Assembly: GCA_964615795.1 (NCBI GenBank) | Contig: CAZTQR010000015.1 | Coordinates: 1 to 54,235 of the forward strand | Length of the DNA: 54,235 bases | Source of the DNA: JADJAH01 sp964615795 | GTDB taxonomy: Bacteria > Bacteroidota > Ignavibacteria > Tepidaquicellales > Tepidaquicellaceae | Reading direction: 5' to 3' | Shown: positions 26,269-35,251 of the stretch, piece by piece | Numbering within the stretch: the stretch's first letter is position 1 | Layout: each line of letters begins with the position of its first letter | The notes under the pieces: generated by a model | What the model saw: the letters and a program-made list of their open reading frames with translations, nothing else | Told to the model about the DNA's origin: nothing | The model's database searches: none | Translations under genes and position numbers: made by a program

Positions 26269-26760
26269 ATGGCTATCATCAAGAAGAAGGATCTGACATT
26301 TCTGGAGCACACTTATATTCCGCAGGTTGTAAAGGGACTTGGACTGACGTTCAAGCAAATATTCAGGCCCAAGTTCACGAGGCAATATCCTGAAGAAAGA
26401 TGGGTGCCACCCGCTTCATACAGAGGAAGGCCTGTCCTGGTGCAGGAAGATGACGGTTCGGAAAGATGTGTTGCGTGCGGGCTTTGCTCACGGGTATGTC
26501 CTGCATTGGCAATAGAAGTTCAGGCAGGCGAGACAGACAGAGAAAAGGAGAGATTCCCGGAAAAGTTCGAGATCAATATGGTCCGTTGCATATTCTGCGG
26601 ATTTTGTGAAGAAGTGTGTCCGGAGGAAGCAATAGTAATGAGTGACGAATACGAACTCGTATTTACAAGCCAGGAAGAAGCGGTCTTCGGAAAGGACAAA
26701 CTTCTTATGTCGAAGGACAGGTTAAGAAAGAGGCTTGAGTTCCTTCAGGAAAGCAGATGA
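26269..26760 (+). CDS. nuoI: NADH-quinone oxidoreductase subunit I
   Basis: The peripheral-arm ferredoxin subunit of complex I carrying clusters N6a and N6b. It has 163 residues, with an N-terminal amphipathic membrane-facing region and two 4Fe-4S motifs, CVACGLCSRVCP and CIFCGFCEEVCP. No other peripheral-arm gene is near; the only other nuo genes in the window are nuoK and nuoL about 18 kb away. It overlaps the next secreted-protein gene by the 4 bases ATGA. A stand-alone ferredoxin is the alternative, but the N-terminal stretch and length favour NuoI. Confidence 0.88.
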   Translation: MAIIKKKDLTFLEHTYIPQVVKGLGLTFKQIFRPKFTRQYPEERWVPPASYRGRPVLVQEDDGSERCVACGLCSRVCPALAIEVQAGETDREKERFPEKFEINMVRCIFCGFCEEVCPEEAIVMSDEYELVFTSQEEAVFGKDKLLMSKDRLRKRLEFLQESR

Positions 26761-27422
26761 AGATTGGATCAGTGATATTGCTGATTGTTCTTACACTTAT
26801 TCTGCAACGGATGGTACCGGCGCAGGACAAGAACGTTGTTGGATTCTTCAATGCAGGTTTTGAGCAAAGTGAGTTTCTTCTGAAATGGGAGATTGCAAAT
26901 CCCGAAGGTGTTTCGAAATTCGTGGTATCAAAGAAGAAATCTTCAAACGCAGAATTTGCAAGAGTATGTGAAGTCCCTTTGGCAAACTTCAGAAAAAAGT
27001 CCGAAACTGATTCATCTCTTGTTTACAGTTACATTTGCAATGACTCACCTGAAGAGAACGGTGTTTACTACTATTCTCTATCCGTGATCAGTAACTCCGG
27101 AAATGAGATAGCTCCGGCAAATGTCATAAAGATAGGCATTACGGAAGTTCCCGAGTTCAGACTTAAACAAAACAATCCCAATCCGTTCAATCCGTCAACT
27201 GTCATACCGTACGAAGTGCTGGTAGCAACTCACATTAAGATAAGCGTTTATTCCCTCACCGGGCAGGTCGTAGATATGCTTGTTGACGGCTATCAAACTC
27301 CCGGCGTCTATTCTGTGGCTTTTAATGCCGCAAAGTATGCTGAACTCTCCAGCGGTATTTACTTCTACAAACTGGAGTCCGGATATTCATCAGACATAAG
27401 AAAGATGATCTTTGCAAAATAA
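26757..27422 (+). CDS. secreted protein with T9SS sorting domain
   Basis: A 221-residue exported protein with a signal peptide (about residues 1-22, ending VPAQ), one fibronectin type III-like domain (WEIANPEGVSKFVVSKK to YYYSLSVIS), and a T9SS type A sorting domain (LKQNNPNPFNPSTVIPYEV to IRKMIFAK). The start ATG overlaps the nuoI stop. A perfect inverted repeat spans its stop codon. The function is unknown; the coupling to nuoI is odd. Confidence 0.85.
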   Translation: MKIGSVILLIVLTLILQRMVPAQDKNVVGFFNAGFEQSEFLLKWEIANPEGVSKFVVSKKKSSNAEFARVCEVPLANFRKKSETDSSLVYSYICNDSPEENGVYYYSLSVISNSGNEIAPANVIKIGITEVPEFRLKQNNPNPFNPSTVIPYEVLVATHIKISVYSLTGQVVDMLVDGYQTPGVYSVAFNAAKYAELSSGIYFYKLESGYSSDIRKMIFAK

Positions 27423-27431
27423 GATCATCTT
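27402..27431 (+). terminator. stem-loop at the stop codon, possible terminator
   Basis: Perfect 9-base arms AAGATGATC (27402-27410) and GATCATCTT (27423-27431) enclose 12 bases that include the TAA stop of the secreted-protein gene. There is no T-run after it, so it may be an RNA end-stabilising hairpin instead. Confidence 0.5.
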
Positions 27432-27474
27432 CTCGACATTACATCTTTCCATCCCTGTACAAATTCCTTCTAAA

Positions 27475-27505
27475 TTGAAGATACAGGTGCATTTAAGTAT
27501 ATTTA
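27475..27505 (+). promoter_or_regulatory. promoter of the CNNM/CorC gene, near-leaderless
   Basis: TTG at 27475-27477, 20 bases, TATATTTA at 27498-27505 (last base differs from TAnnTTTG). The predicted +1 is at about 27509, one base before the ATG at 27510. Confidence 0.5.
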
Positions 27506-27509
27506 ATTA

Positions 27510-28814
27510 ATGGAAGTTAAGTCTATACTGTTTGACCTGTTGCTGCTTCTGTTCTTCGTATTCCTTAATGCGCTCTTTGTTGCAGGTGAATTTGCGATCG
27601 TTAAGATCAGAAAAACCCAGCTTGATCCTGAAGCAGGAAAAAGGTCAAAGCTTGCAATAAAGCTTGTTACAAACCTTGACTCTTACCTGGCCGCAACGCA
27701 ATTCGGAATTACAATTGCTTCACTTGGACTTGGGTGGATTGGCGAACCGGTCACATCAAGAATATTGGAACCGTTCTTCAAATTCCTTGGAATCAGTGAT
27801 CCGGCAACTGTACGAACGTTCTCAATGGGAGTCGGATTTGCCTTCATCACTTTTCTGCATATAATCATTGGTGAGCTGGCCCCTAAGTCGCTTGCAATTC
27901 GATATCCAAAATCTACCACTCTGTTTGTTGCATGGCCGCTGAATTTGTTCTATATGATCTTCAAGCCTGCAATATGGCTGCTTAACGGCACTGCAAATTA
28001 CATCCTGAAACTGATAGGCATTGACCCTGTTACCGAGTCAGAAAGGTCGCACTCGGAGGAAGAAATAAAGACTCTCATTTCTGAAGGTACAATGTCTGGG
28101 AGGATTGATAAGATTGAATCCCAGATAATCCAAAGAGTGTTTGACTTCAACGACAAGACAGCAAAAGAAGTCATGATCCCGAGGAATCAGATGTTTGCAA
28201 TTGACATAGACGAAAGCAGGGAAAAGATCATTGAAAAGGTGATAGAGGAAGGATACTCAAGAATTCCGGTTTACAAAGACAGTATCGACAACATAATCGG
28301 GATCATCTATTCCAAAGACCTGATCAGTGCAGCTGAGCACAGGGAAATAATCGTACTTCAGGACATCATACGTCCGGCTTTTTTTGTAACGGAAACTGTA
28401 CACATAGGAGACCTCCTCAGGCAAATGCAGAAGAAGAGGATACACCTGGGAATTGTGAGCAATGAGCATGGCGGAGTTGAAGGACTGATCACGCTCGAGG
28501 ATATCATAGAAGAAATGGTCGGAGAGATCGAAGATGAATATGATACGGACATTGACATGGTATCCGGCGAAAAGAAAGGCGTCTTTACGGTGAATCCGAA
28601 CATGACCGTTGAAGAATTCAATCAGCAGTTCAAAGCTGACATACCGGTTGATAATGAACAATATACTACCCTCAGCGGATTTCTTCATACTGTTACGGGT
28701 CACGTTCCGGAACTCTTTGAACGGGTTGATTTCAAAGACCTTATGATTACTGTAATGAAGAAGTCAGGCAACAAACTATTGCAGGTCAAAGTACAACGCT
28801 TGAAGACTTACTGA
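27510..28814 (+). CDS. CNNM/CorC-family (hemolysin-like) ion transporter
   Basis: Inner-membrane protein of 434 residues. A DUF21/CNNM membrane domain covers about residues 1-190, including FVAGEFAIVKIRKTQL and ATQFGITIASLGLGWIGEP. A CBS pair covers about 205-335, with DKTAKEVMIPRNQMFAIDI and GLITLEDIIEEMVGEIEDEY. A CorC/HlyC domain follows at about 345-430. Such proteins are often labelled hemolysins, but members that have been studied act in Mg2+ or Co2+ efflux. corA is elsewhere in the window. The gene has its own promoter, and mlaE follows 22 bases later. Confidence 0.9.
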   Translation: MEVKSILFDLLLLLFFVFLNALFVAGEFAIVKIRKTQLDPEAGKRSKLAIKLVTNLDSYLAATQFGITIASLGLGWIGEPVTSRILEPFFKFLGISDPATVRTFSMGVGFAFITFLHIIIGELAPKSLAIRYPKSTTLFVAWPLNLFYMIFKPAIWLLNGTANYILKLIGIDPVTESERSHSEEEIKTLISEGTMSGRIDKIESQIIQRVFDFNDKTAKEVMIPRNQMFAIDIDESREKIIEKVIEEGYSRIPVYKDSIDNIIGIIYSKDLISAAEHREIIVLQDIIRPAFFVTETVHIGDLLRQMQKKRIHLGIVSNEHGGVEGLITLEDIIEEMVGEIEDEYDTDIDMVSGEKKGVFTVNPNMTVEEFNQQFKADIPVDNEQYTTLSGFLHTVTGHVPELFERVDFKDLMITVMKKSGNKLLQVKVQRLKTY

Positions 28815-28836
28815 AAATTTTCTGAATATCTGACTG

Positions 28837-29613
28837 GTGAGAAAACTGATTTCAATTATCGGCAGGAAATTTCTGCAGTTCTTTTCGGAGCTGGGCGAAT
28901 ATTCACGCATGATGCTTGATGTTATCCTCAGTTTGAAAAGAGTCATAAGAGACCGTAAGCTGATCATTGAACAGATGGAACATGTCGGAGTCAATTCACT
29001 TGTACTTGTCAGCATCATCGGTTTATTCACCGGAGCCGTTTCCTGCTGGCAGGCTGCTTATCAGATCAAGGGGCTCATTTCCTTCAGCTACCTTGGTTCC
29101 GCTACCACAAAAGCTATTATCATAGAACTTGGTCCCGTTCTTTCCGCAATTGTTCTTGCCGGCAGGGTCGGTGCTTCAATGGCGGCAGAGCTCGGTACTA
29201 TGAAAGTCACGGAGCAGATTGACGCGCTTGAAGCAATGGCGATCAGCCCGGAGAGATATCTCGCAATGCCGAGAATAACTGCAACAACTCTCATGCTGCC
29301 GGTACTTGTGATCTATTCAAGTACGATTGCAATTCTCGGCTCATACACTGTAGCAACAGTTTTCCTTGGCGTACCCTCGGATACATTTCTTTCCGGCTTT
29401 AAGACTGCATTTGAAGCCAAAGACGTCTATGCCGCAACCATAAAGGCCTTGTTCTTTGGCTTGTCAATATCGTCAATTGGCTGTTATATCGGGTTTCAGA
29501 CCAGCGGAGGTGCGGAAGGCGTTGGACTTTCAACCATCAAAGCTTTTGTCATTGCTGCTGCATCAATTCTGATACTGGATTACGTCCTGTGGAATTTCTT
29601 AATTGGAATGTAA
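28837..29613 (+). CDS. mlaE: MlaE-family lipid-transport ABC permease
   Basis: Inner-membrane permease of the Mla phospholipid transport type, 258 residues. It has an amphipathic start and about five membrane segments with family motifs QAAYQI, VLAGRVGASMAAELGTMKVTEQIDALEAM and LGSYTVATVFLG. The partner ATPase (MlaF) and MCE protein (MlaD) are usually next door but are not in this window. The start is GTG at 28837 with no strong ribosome site. It ends 5 bases before pyrB. Confidence 0.9.
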   Translation: MRKLISIIGRKFLQFFSELGEYSRMMLDVILSLKRVIRDRKLIIEQMEHVGVNSLVLVSIIGLFTGAVSCWQAAYQIKGLISFSYLGSATTKAIIIELGPVLSAIVLAGRVGASMAAELGTMKVTEQIDALEAMAISPERYLAMPRITATTLMLPVLVIYSSTIAILGSYTVATVFLGVPSDTFLSGFKTAFEAKDVYAATIKALFFGLSISSIGCYIGFQTSGGAEGVGLSTIKAFVIAAASILILDYVLWNFLIGM

Positions 29614-29618
29614 CCGGA

Positions 29619-30539
29619 ATGGAAAAGATCAAAAATCTTCTCGGGCTCAGATATCTTTCAAAGGATCAGCTCGAGCATCTTCTCGATAGGTCTGAGCATT
29701 GCAGAAGAATGATCGACAGAAAGGATATTTCGGGGAAATCTCCAAAACCTTCCAGCATACTGAACCTGTTCTTTGAGAACTCTACAAGAACCCGTGTATC
29801 TTTCGAACTGGCCGCAAAGATGCTTGGTCATAATACAGTAAACTTCACCGGAGAAGGATCATCAATTGCAAAGGGTGAAACACTTCTTGATACAGTCAAG
29901 AACCTTGAAGCAATGAAGTTCGATATATTCATTGTCAGGCATGAAGTACCGGGCGTTCCTAAACTGATAAGCGAAACGGTCTCGGGAAACGTGATAAATG
30001 CGGGTGACGGTGCGGCGGAACATCCTACTCAGGGACTGCTTGATATCCTGACATTGAAGAGGGCCTTCGGAAAGATAGAAGGGTTGCGAGTATGTATTGT
30101 CGGGGATATTTCCCACAGCAGAGTGGCAATGTCAAACATACACGGTTTAAACAAACTTGGAGCAAAGGTATCGGTTTGTGCGCCAAGGCCATTCTTACCC
30201 TCAGCAATAGAAGGATTGCATATTGATGTTTATGACAATATTGATGATGCATTGAAAGAACATGATGCTCTGAACCTTCTTAGGGTACAACTCGAAAGGG
30301 ATGCAGGCAGGCTTCTTCCGTCTCTTCAGGAGTTCAACAGGTTTTATGGCATGACGTGGGAAAGACTGTCGCTCAATCCGAAGATCAGGATTTTGCACCC
30401 GGGACCTATGAACATTAATGTGGAACTTGACAGCCGTATTGCGGAATCAAAAAACTCGCTGATCTTTGAACAGGTTACGAATGGTCTTGCCGTCAGGCTT
30501 GCAGTCATATCCGAACTTGCCGGAGGAAAAATGAAATGA
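29619..30539 (+). CDS. pyrB: aspartate carbamoyltransferase catalytic subunit
   Basis: Second step of pyrimidine synthesis: carbamoyl phosphate plus aspartate. The ATG at 29619 (MEKIKNLLGLRYL, 306 residues) matches the usual N-terminus; the longer frame from 29589 would start inside mlaE. Motifs: FFENSTRTRVSFE for carbamoyl phosphate, GDGAAEHPTQGLLD, GDISHSRVAMSN, LRVQLERD and HPGPMN. It overlaps pyrC by 4 bases (ATGA). No pyrI regulatory-chain gene follows, as is normal outside the enterics and archaea. Confidence 0.96.
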   Translation: MEKIKNLLGLRYLSKDQLEHLLDRSEHCRRMIDRKDISGKSPKPSSILNLFFENSTRTRVSFELAAKMLGHNTVNFTGEGSSIAKGETLLDTVKNLEAMKFDIFIVRHEVPGVPKLISETVSGNVINAGDGAAEHPTQGLLDILTLKRAFGKIEGLRVCIVGDISHSRVAMSNIHGLNKLGAKVSVCAPRPFLPSAIEGLHIDVYDNIDDALKEHDALNLLRVQLERDAGRLLPSLQEFNRFYGMTWERLSLNPKIRILHPGPMNINVELDSRIAESKNSLIFEQVTNGLAVRLAVISELAGGKMK

Positions 30540-31816
30540 AAATGATTCTCAGGAATACCCGGATCGTATCTCCTTCAGATGGGCTGGATATAATTGCAGA
30601 TATTCTGATAGATAAAGGGATCATCAAAAATATCCGGAAGGGACTTGCAACAAAGAAGACCTTTGATGAGATAGATCTGAAAGGAAAGGCAGTGGTTCCC
30701 GGATTGTTTGACATGCATGTACACTTCAGAGAGCCGGGACAGACTCATAAAGAATCAATAGATACTGGATCGGATGCAGCTGCAAACGGTGGATTTACCG
30801 GCGTTCTGTGCATGCCGAATACTTCGCCGCCTATAGACAATCCCGTTCTATTGAGAGACCTGTTACGAAGGGGAAACTCGGGTGTTGTTGATGTTGAGTA
30901 TTCCGTATGTGCAAGCAGAAACAGAGCCGGTGAAGAGCTTTCTCCGTTACTAAGCCTTGCGTCTGCGGGAGCGCGTGCAATCACGGATGACGGCAGTCCC
31001 GTACAGGATCCCGAGCTGTTGAGAAGAGTTTTTGAATACGGCGCACAGACAGGTTTGCCCGTCATTCAGCATTGTGAAGACCTGAAACTCTCAAACAGGG
31101 GAGTGATGAATGAGGGATTTGTATCAACCGTTACAGGCCTTAGAGGAATACCTTCTGCCAGTGAAACATCTGTAATTGCACGGGACATTGAAATCTGTGC
31201 ATACGTCAGCGGAGCGCACTACCATATTCAGCATATGTCTTGTGCGGGAAGTGTCACACTCCTCAGGAGTGCAAAGGACAGGGGACTCAGCGTTACCGGT
31301 GAAGCATGCCCGCACCATTTCATACTCACTGATTCCGGATGCATTGACTATGACACAAATTATAAAATGAATCCTCCTTTGAGGACAAGGGAAGATGTGA
31401 ATGCCATTTTGGGTGGATTGTCAGACGGCACAATTGATGTCATCTGCACAGATCACGCTCCGCATACAGAGCATGAAAAGTCTCAGGGATTTGTTGATGC
31501 TCCGTTTGGCATAATCGGACTTGAAACTGCCTTTGGTCTTGCATATACTTATTTAGTCGAGGAAGGCATTTTAAGTTTCAGTCAGCTTATTGAGAAGATG
31601 TCCGTGAATCCAAGAAAGATCCTGAACCTTGATAGAATAAGCGTTGAGCCCGGACAGAGAGCAAACCTCAGCGTTCTCGACCTTGATGCTAAGTGGATTG
31701 TGAAAAAGAAGAACTTCAGGTCCCGCAGCAGAAACACACCGTTTGAGGGCTTCCGGCTGACAGGCAAGCCGTTCATGGTTATTAATAATAACACGTTATA
31801 TCATACCAAACTCTGA
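30536..31816 (+). CDS. pyrC: dihydroorotase (class I)
   Basis: Third step of pyrimidine synthesis: reversible closure of carbamoyl aspartate to dihydroorotate. Its 426 residues have the amidohydrolase motifs in order: GLFDMHVHFREPGQTHKE (metal HxH), TGVLCMPNTSPP, the ITDDGSPV region, VIQHCEDL, HIQHMSCAGSV and ICTDHAPHTEHEK. The substrate-binding FREPG and NT are kept, so it is likely active, unlike the inactive pyrC-like partners found beside some pyrB genes. It overlaps pyrB; parA begins at the next base. Confidence 0.95.
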   Translation: MKMILRNTRIVSPSDGLDIIADILIDKGIIKNIRKGLATKKTFDEIDLKGKAVVPGLFDMHVHFREPGQTHKESIDTGSDAAANGGFTGVLCMPNTSPPIDNPVLLRDLLRRGNSGVVDVEYSVCASRNRAGEELSPLLSLASAGARAITDDGSPVQDPELLRRVFEYGAQTGLPVIQHCEDLKLSNRGVMNEGFVSTVTGLRGIPSASETSVIARDIEICAYVSGAHYHIQHMSCAGSVTLLRSAKDRGLSVTGEACPHHFILTDSGCIDYDTNYKMNPPLRTREDVNAILGGLSDGTIDVICTDHAPHTEHEKSQGFVDAPFGIIGLETAFGLAYTYLVEEGILSFSQLIEKMSVNPRKILNLDRISVEPGQRANLSVLDLDAKWIVKKKNFRSRSRNTPFEGFRLTGKPFMVINNNTLYHTKL

Positions 31817-32602
31817 ATGAGCAGAATAATATCAGTTTGCGTACCTAAGGGAGGTGTCGGCAAGACCACCACTGCTGTCAATCTTGCATCTTCACTCGCT
31901 GTTGCAGAAAGAAAGACTTTGCTGATAGATGTGGATCCTTTCGGTGGTTCTGCCATTGCGCTCGGATTCACGTCAGACAAGATCAAAGCGAGCCTTGCGG
32001 AAGTATTCTCATTCACTCATTCAATTGGTGCGGCAATCCACAGGACGGACCTGAAATACCTTGATTTCGTTCCTTCTACCGTTGACACATCAAATTCACA
32101 GGACAAGTTTCACAAGTTTTCTGAAAACAGGCTCATCCTAAAAAATGCGCTTCAGGGTATTCTTGAGTTTTATGAATTTGTGATCATAGACTGTCCGCCG
32201 TCGCTAAGAGGCATGTCAACAGCAGCACTTGTAGCTTCAGACAGCATTCTGATACCAATCAAGCCGGGGCACTTTTCGCTTGATGCTGTGGACAGGCTGA
32301 TAGAGTATTATAACTGGATACGGGAGGTTGCCAATCCGGATCTTCGAATTGAAGGAATATTGATGACCATGTATGAAAAGGACTCAAGAGTTTCAAAGAT
32401 CTCAGAAAGAGAACTTAAGATGAAGCACGGGTCATACCTGCTTTCAACATCTATTCCGAATACAAATCTGCTTAACGAAGCAAGCTTTTTCAGCAAGCCT
32501 CTGTGCCTTTACAGAATCAATTCAGAGGGTTGCATGGCCTATCTTAATCTCGCAGAAGAGATAATTTCAAAAAACAAAAAAAGAGCAAAGGAGACTGTCT
32601 GA
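31817..32602 (+). CDS. ParA/Soj-family ATPase, orphan
   Basis: A 261-residue P-loop ATPase of the ParA/MinD group. The deviant Walker A PKGGVGKTT is at residues 10-18 with the signature lysine, then LLIDVDPFGGSA and VIIDCPPSLRGMSTAAL. Chromosomal Soj usually begins NQKGGVGKTT and sits beside spo0J/parB; here there is no parB, and the gene lies between pyrC and valS with zero and six bases of spacing. It may be a second ParA that places a protein cluster rather than DNA. Co-transcription with pyrBC and valS is likely. Confidence 0.85.
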   Translation: MSRIISVCVPKGGVGKTTTAVNLASSLAVAERKTLLIDVDPFGGSAIALGFTSDKIKASLAEVFSFTHSIGAAIHRTDLKYLDFVPSTVDTSNSQDKFHKFSENRLILKNALQGILEFYEFVIIDCPPSLRGMSTAALVASDSILIPIKPGHFSLDAVDRLIEYYNWIREVANPDLRIEGILMTMYEKDSRVSKISERELKMKHGSYLLSTSIPNTNLLNEASFFSKPLCLYRINSEGCMAYLNLAEEIISKNKKRAKETV

Positions 32603-32608
32603 CGGACT

Positions 32609-35251
32609 ATGGATTTCCCCAAGAACTTTGACTTCCTGACAATAGAGCAAAAATGGAGAGACTTCTGGCACAACGGAAAATTATACGACTCCACACCTAA
32701 GCCCGGTAAACCTAAATTCTCGGTTGTGATACCGCCGCCTAACGTCACAGGTATTTTGCACACAGGGCACATGCTGAACAATACCATTCAGGACGTTTAC
32801 TGCAGGATGAAGAGGCTGGAAGGCTATGAAGTCTGTTGGGTGCCGGGCATGGACCATGCCGGCATTGCGACTCAGGTTATGGTTGAGAAGGACCTTGCCA
32901 GACAGGGAAAGACGAAGGAGCAGTTAGGTCGTGAAGAGTTTGTAAAGTTGGTATGGGAGTGGAAGGACAAGAACGGAGGTACGATTCAGAAACAGCTGAG
33001 AAAGCTTGGCGCCTCAGTGGATTGGTCGAAGGAAAGATTCACACTTGATGAAGGGCTTTCACTGAATGTGAGAAAAGTATTCGTTGATCTGTACAGAAAA
33101 GGCCTCATCTACAAGGGGCACCGGATTGTCAATTGGGACCCTGTTTCAGGAACGGCGGTAAGTGATGATGAGATATTCTATGAAGAAAGAACTGATAAGC
33201 TTTATTTTGTGAAGTATGTGCTGGAAGATTCGAATGAATATATAATTGTTGCCACAACCCGCCCTGAAACAATATTCGGAGACACAGCTGTCGCGGTAAA
33301 TCCTAAGGACAAGCGGTTTAACAAATATAAAAATAAGAAAGTTAAACTGCCTTTGGTAAATAAATTTATACCTGTTGTTGAAGACGGTTATGTAGAAATG
33401 GACTTTGGTACGGGTGCTCTTAAGATCACCCCGGGACACGATTACAATGATTTTGAAGTGGGGGAGAGGCACGGACTCGAGCAACTGAACATATTCACAA
33501 AGGATTGCAGGTTGAATGAACATGCAGGCGAATTTGCGGGATTGGATGTCATTGAGGCCCGCAAAAGGGTTGTTAAGAGACTCGAAGAAGAAGGCCTCCT
33601 TGTAAAAACAGAGGACTATGCACACAACGTTGCACTGTCTGACAGAACTAAGGCGGTCATTGAGCCCTTGCTGTCGGAGCAGTGGTTTGTGCATATGAAG
33701 AAGCTTGCTGATCCTGCAATTGATGCCGTTAACTCCGGCAAGATCAGATTCTTCCCGGAAAGATATCTGAAGGTCTATAACCACTGGATGGACCACATAA
33801 GGGACTGGTGTATTTCACGTCAGCTTTGGTGGGGTCATCAGATCCCGATCTGGTATCATAAGAAGACAGGTGAAATCTATTGTGATGTGAATCCGCCTGC
33901 TGATGCTGAGAACTGGCGGCAGGATGAGGATGTACTGGACACATGGTTTTCCTCATGGCTTTGGCCGCTCAGCGTATTTGGCTGGGAGAACAATGAGAAC
34001 GACAGCAAGAATGAAAATCTGAATTACTACTATCCTACGGATTTTCTCTCAACCGGAGCTGAGATAATCTTTCTTTGGGTTGCAAGAATGATAATGGCCG
34101 GCCTTGAATACAGGAAGGAGATTCCCTTCAGGGATGTTTATTTCCATTCTATAGTGAGGGATGCAAAGGGCCAGAAGATGTCTAAAACGCTGGGCAATTA
34201 TGTTGATCCAATCGAGCTTATGGATAAATACGGAGCTGATGCCTTCAGGTTTACGATCATTTATCTCGCTCCGCTTGGCAATGATGTACTGTTTGACGAA
34301 GAGAAAACAATACTGGGGAGAAACTTCATAACAAAGATATGGAATGCCGGAAGAATGTTGCATTTGAGCAGACACTCAGCAGAAAGCTCCGCTGTAGCAC
34401 AGAAAGATGCGGATTCAGATGACCTTGTTGACAAGTGGATGGACAGCAGGCTGAACTCTGTCCTTGCAGAAGCAAAGTCTTATCTTGAACAGTACAGGAT
34501 CAATGATTACACGAAGTCACTTTACAATTTTGTGTGGAATGATTTCTGTGACTGGTATATTGAGATGATAAAAGTAAGGATGCAGAATCACCCTGAGCTG
34601 GCAGCGGCAACTGTCAAGAGGGCTATCGCAATATACGAGAGAATCCTGAAGGTGCTTCACCCTGTCATTCCTTTCGTCACGGAAGAGCTTTGGCATCTTA
34701 TGGGTGAAGGAAGAGACGAAAGAAGCATTTCATTTGAGTCTCTGGAAGATTCCGACACTGCAAAGATCCGTATGCCTGCGGAATCTGATTTCAGCAAGAT
34801 TGCAATGCTTGTGACTTCTCTCAGAAATGCCCGTGCAAACAACGAAATTCATTTCAGTAAGAAGGTCTCAGCAATCGTGAAACCATTCGACGATGCTCAC
34901 GCAAATCTTCTGACATCAATGGCGCCGTATATAGAGAAAATGTGCAATGTTCAGTTTGATGAAGCAAGGGAGGATCATTCAGGACTTAGCAGTGCTGAAT
35001 TGGTGTCTGAGGGTTTCGAAGCCAGGATATTCTTTGAAGGGTCTGCGTCAGAAGAAAAGCAAAGAGAAAAGCTGATTAAGGAATTTGAGAATCTCAGCAA
35101 GTACCTTGATGTGATAGGCAAAAAGCTCTCAAATACAAATTTCATTGCAAAAGCTTCTCCGGAAGTTGTGAGCAAGGAAAGAGAGAAACAGAAAGAAGCT
35201 CAGGAGAAACTCGAAAAGATCAAAGCAATTCTTTCTGCCGCTCAGTCGTAA
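32609..35251 (+). CDS. valS: valyl-tRNA synthetase
   Basis: Charges tRNA-Val; class Ia enzyme of 880 residues. The class I signature is PPPNVTGILHTGHML (HIGH replaced by HTGH, normal for ValRS) near residues 40-55. The editing domain follows, with VATTRPETIFGDTAVAV, then QLWWGHQIPIWY, DVLDTWFSSWLWP and KGQKMSKTLGNYVDP (KMSKS). The C-terminus has the anticodon-binding helices and a coiled-coil tail (about 815-878) typical of ValRS. The last 10 bases overlap the 3' end of the convergent arginase gene. Confidence 0.97.
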   Translation: MDFPKNFDFLTIEQKWRDFWHNGKLYDSTPKPGKPKFSVVIPPPNVTGILHTGHMLNNTIQDVYCRMKRLEGYEVCWVPGMDHAGIATQVMVEKDLARQGKTKEQLGREEFVKLVWEWKDKNGGTIQKQLRKLGASVDWSKERFTLDEGLSLNVRKVFVDLYRKGLIYKGHRIVNWDPVSGTAVSDDEIFYEERTDKLYFVKYVLEDSNEYIIVATTRPETIFGDTAVAVNPKDKRFNKYKNKKVKLPLVNKFIPVVEDGYVEMDFGTGALKITPGHDYNDFEVGERHGLEQLNIFTKDCRLNEHAGEFAGLDVIEARKRVVKRLEEEGLLVKTEDYAHNVALSDRTKAVIEPLLSEQWFVHMKKLADPAIDAVNSGKIRFFPERYLKVYNHWMDHIRDWCISRQLWWGHQIPIWYHKKTGEIYCDVNPPADAENWRQDEDVLDTWFSSWLWPLSVFGWENNENDSKNENLNYYYPTDFLSTGAEIIFLWVARMIMAGLEYRKEIPFRDVYFHSIVRDAKGQKMSKTLGNYVDPIELMDKYGADAFRFTIIYLAPLGNDVLFDEEKTILGRNFITKIWNAGRMLHLSRHSAESSAVAQKDADSDDLVDKWMDSRLNSVLAEAKSYLEQYRINDYTKSLYNFVWNDFCDWYIEMIKVRMQNHPELAAATVKRAIAIYERILKVLHPVIPFVTEELWHLMGEGRDERSISFESLEDSDTAKIRMPAESDFSKIAMLVTSLRNARANNEIHFSKKVSAIVKPFDDAHANLLTSMAPYIEKMCNVQFDEAREDHSGLSSAELVSEGFEARIFFEGSASEEKQREKLIKEFENLSKYLDVIGKKLSNTNFIAKASPEVVSKEREKQKEAQEKLEKIKAILSAAQS

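Noticed and set aside
29589..29618. upstream start for PyrB
   Set aside because: It lies inside mlaE; the conserved N-terminus begins at 29619.
33146..33796. 216-codon minus-strand frame
   Set aside because: Antisense to valS; no domain and no promoter.
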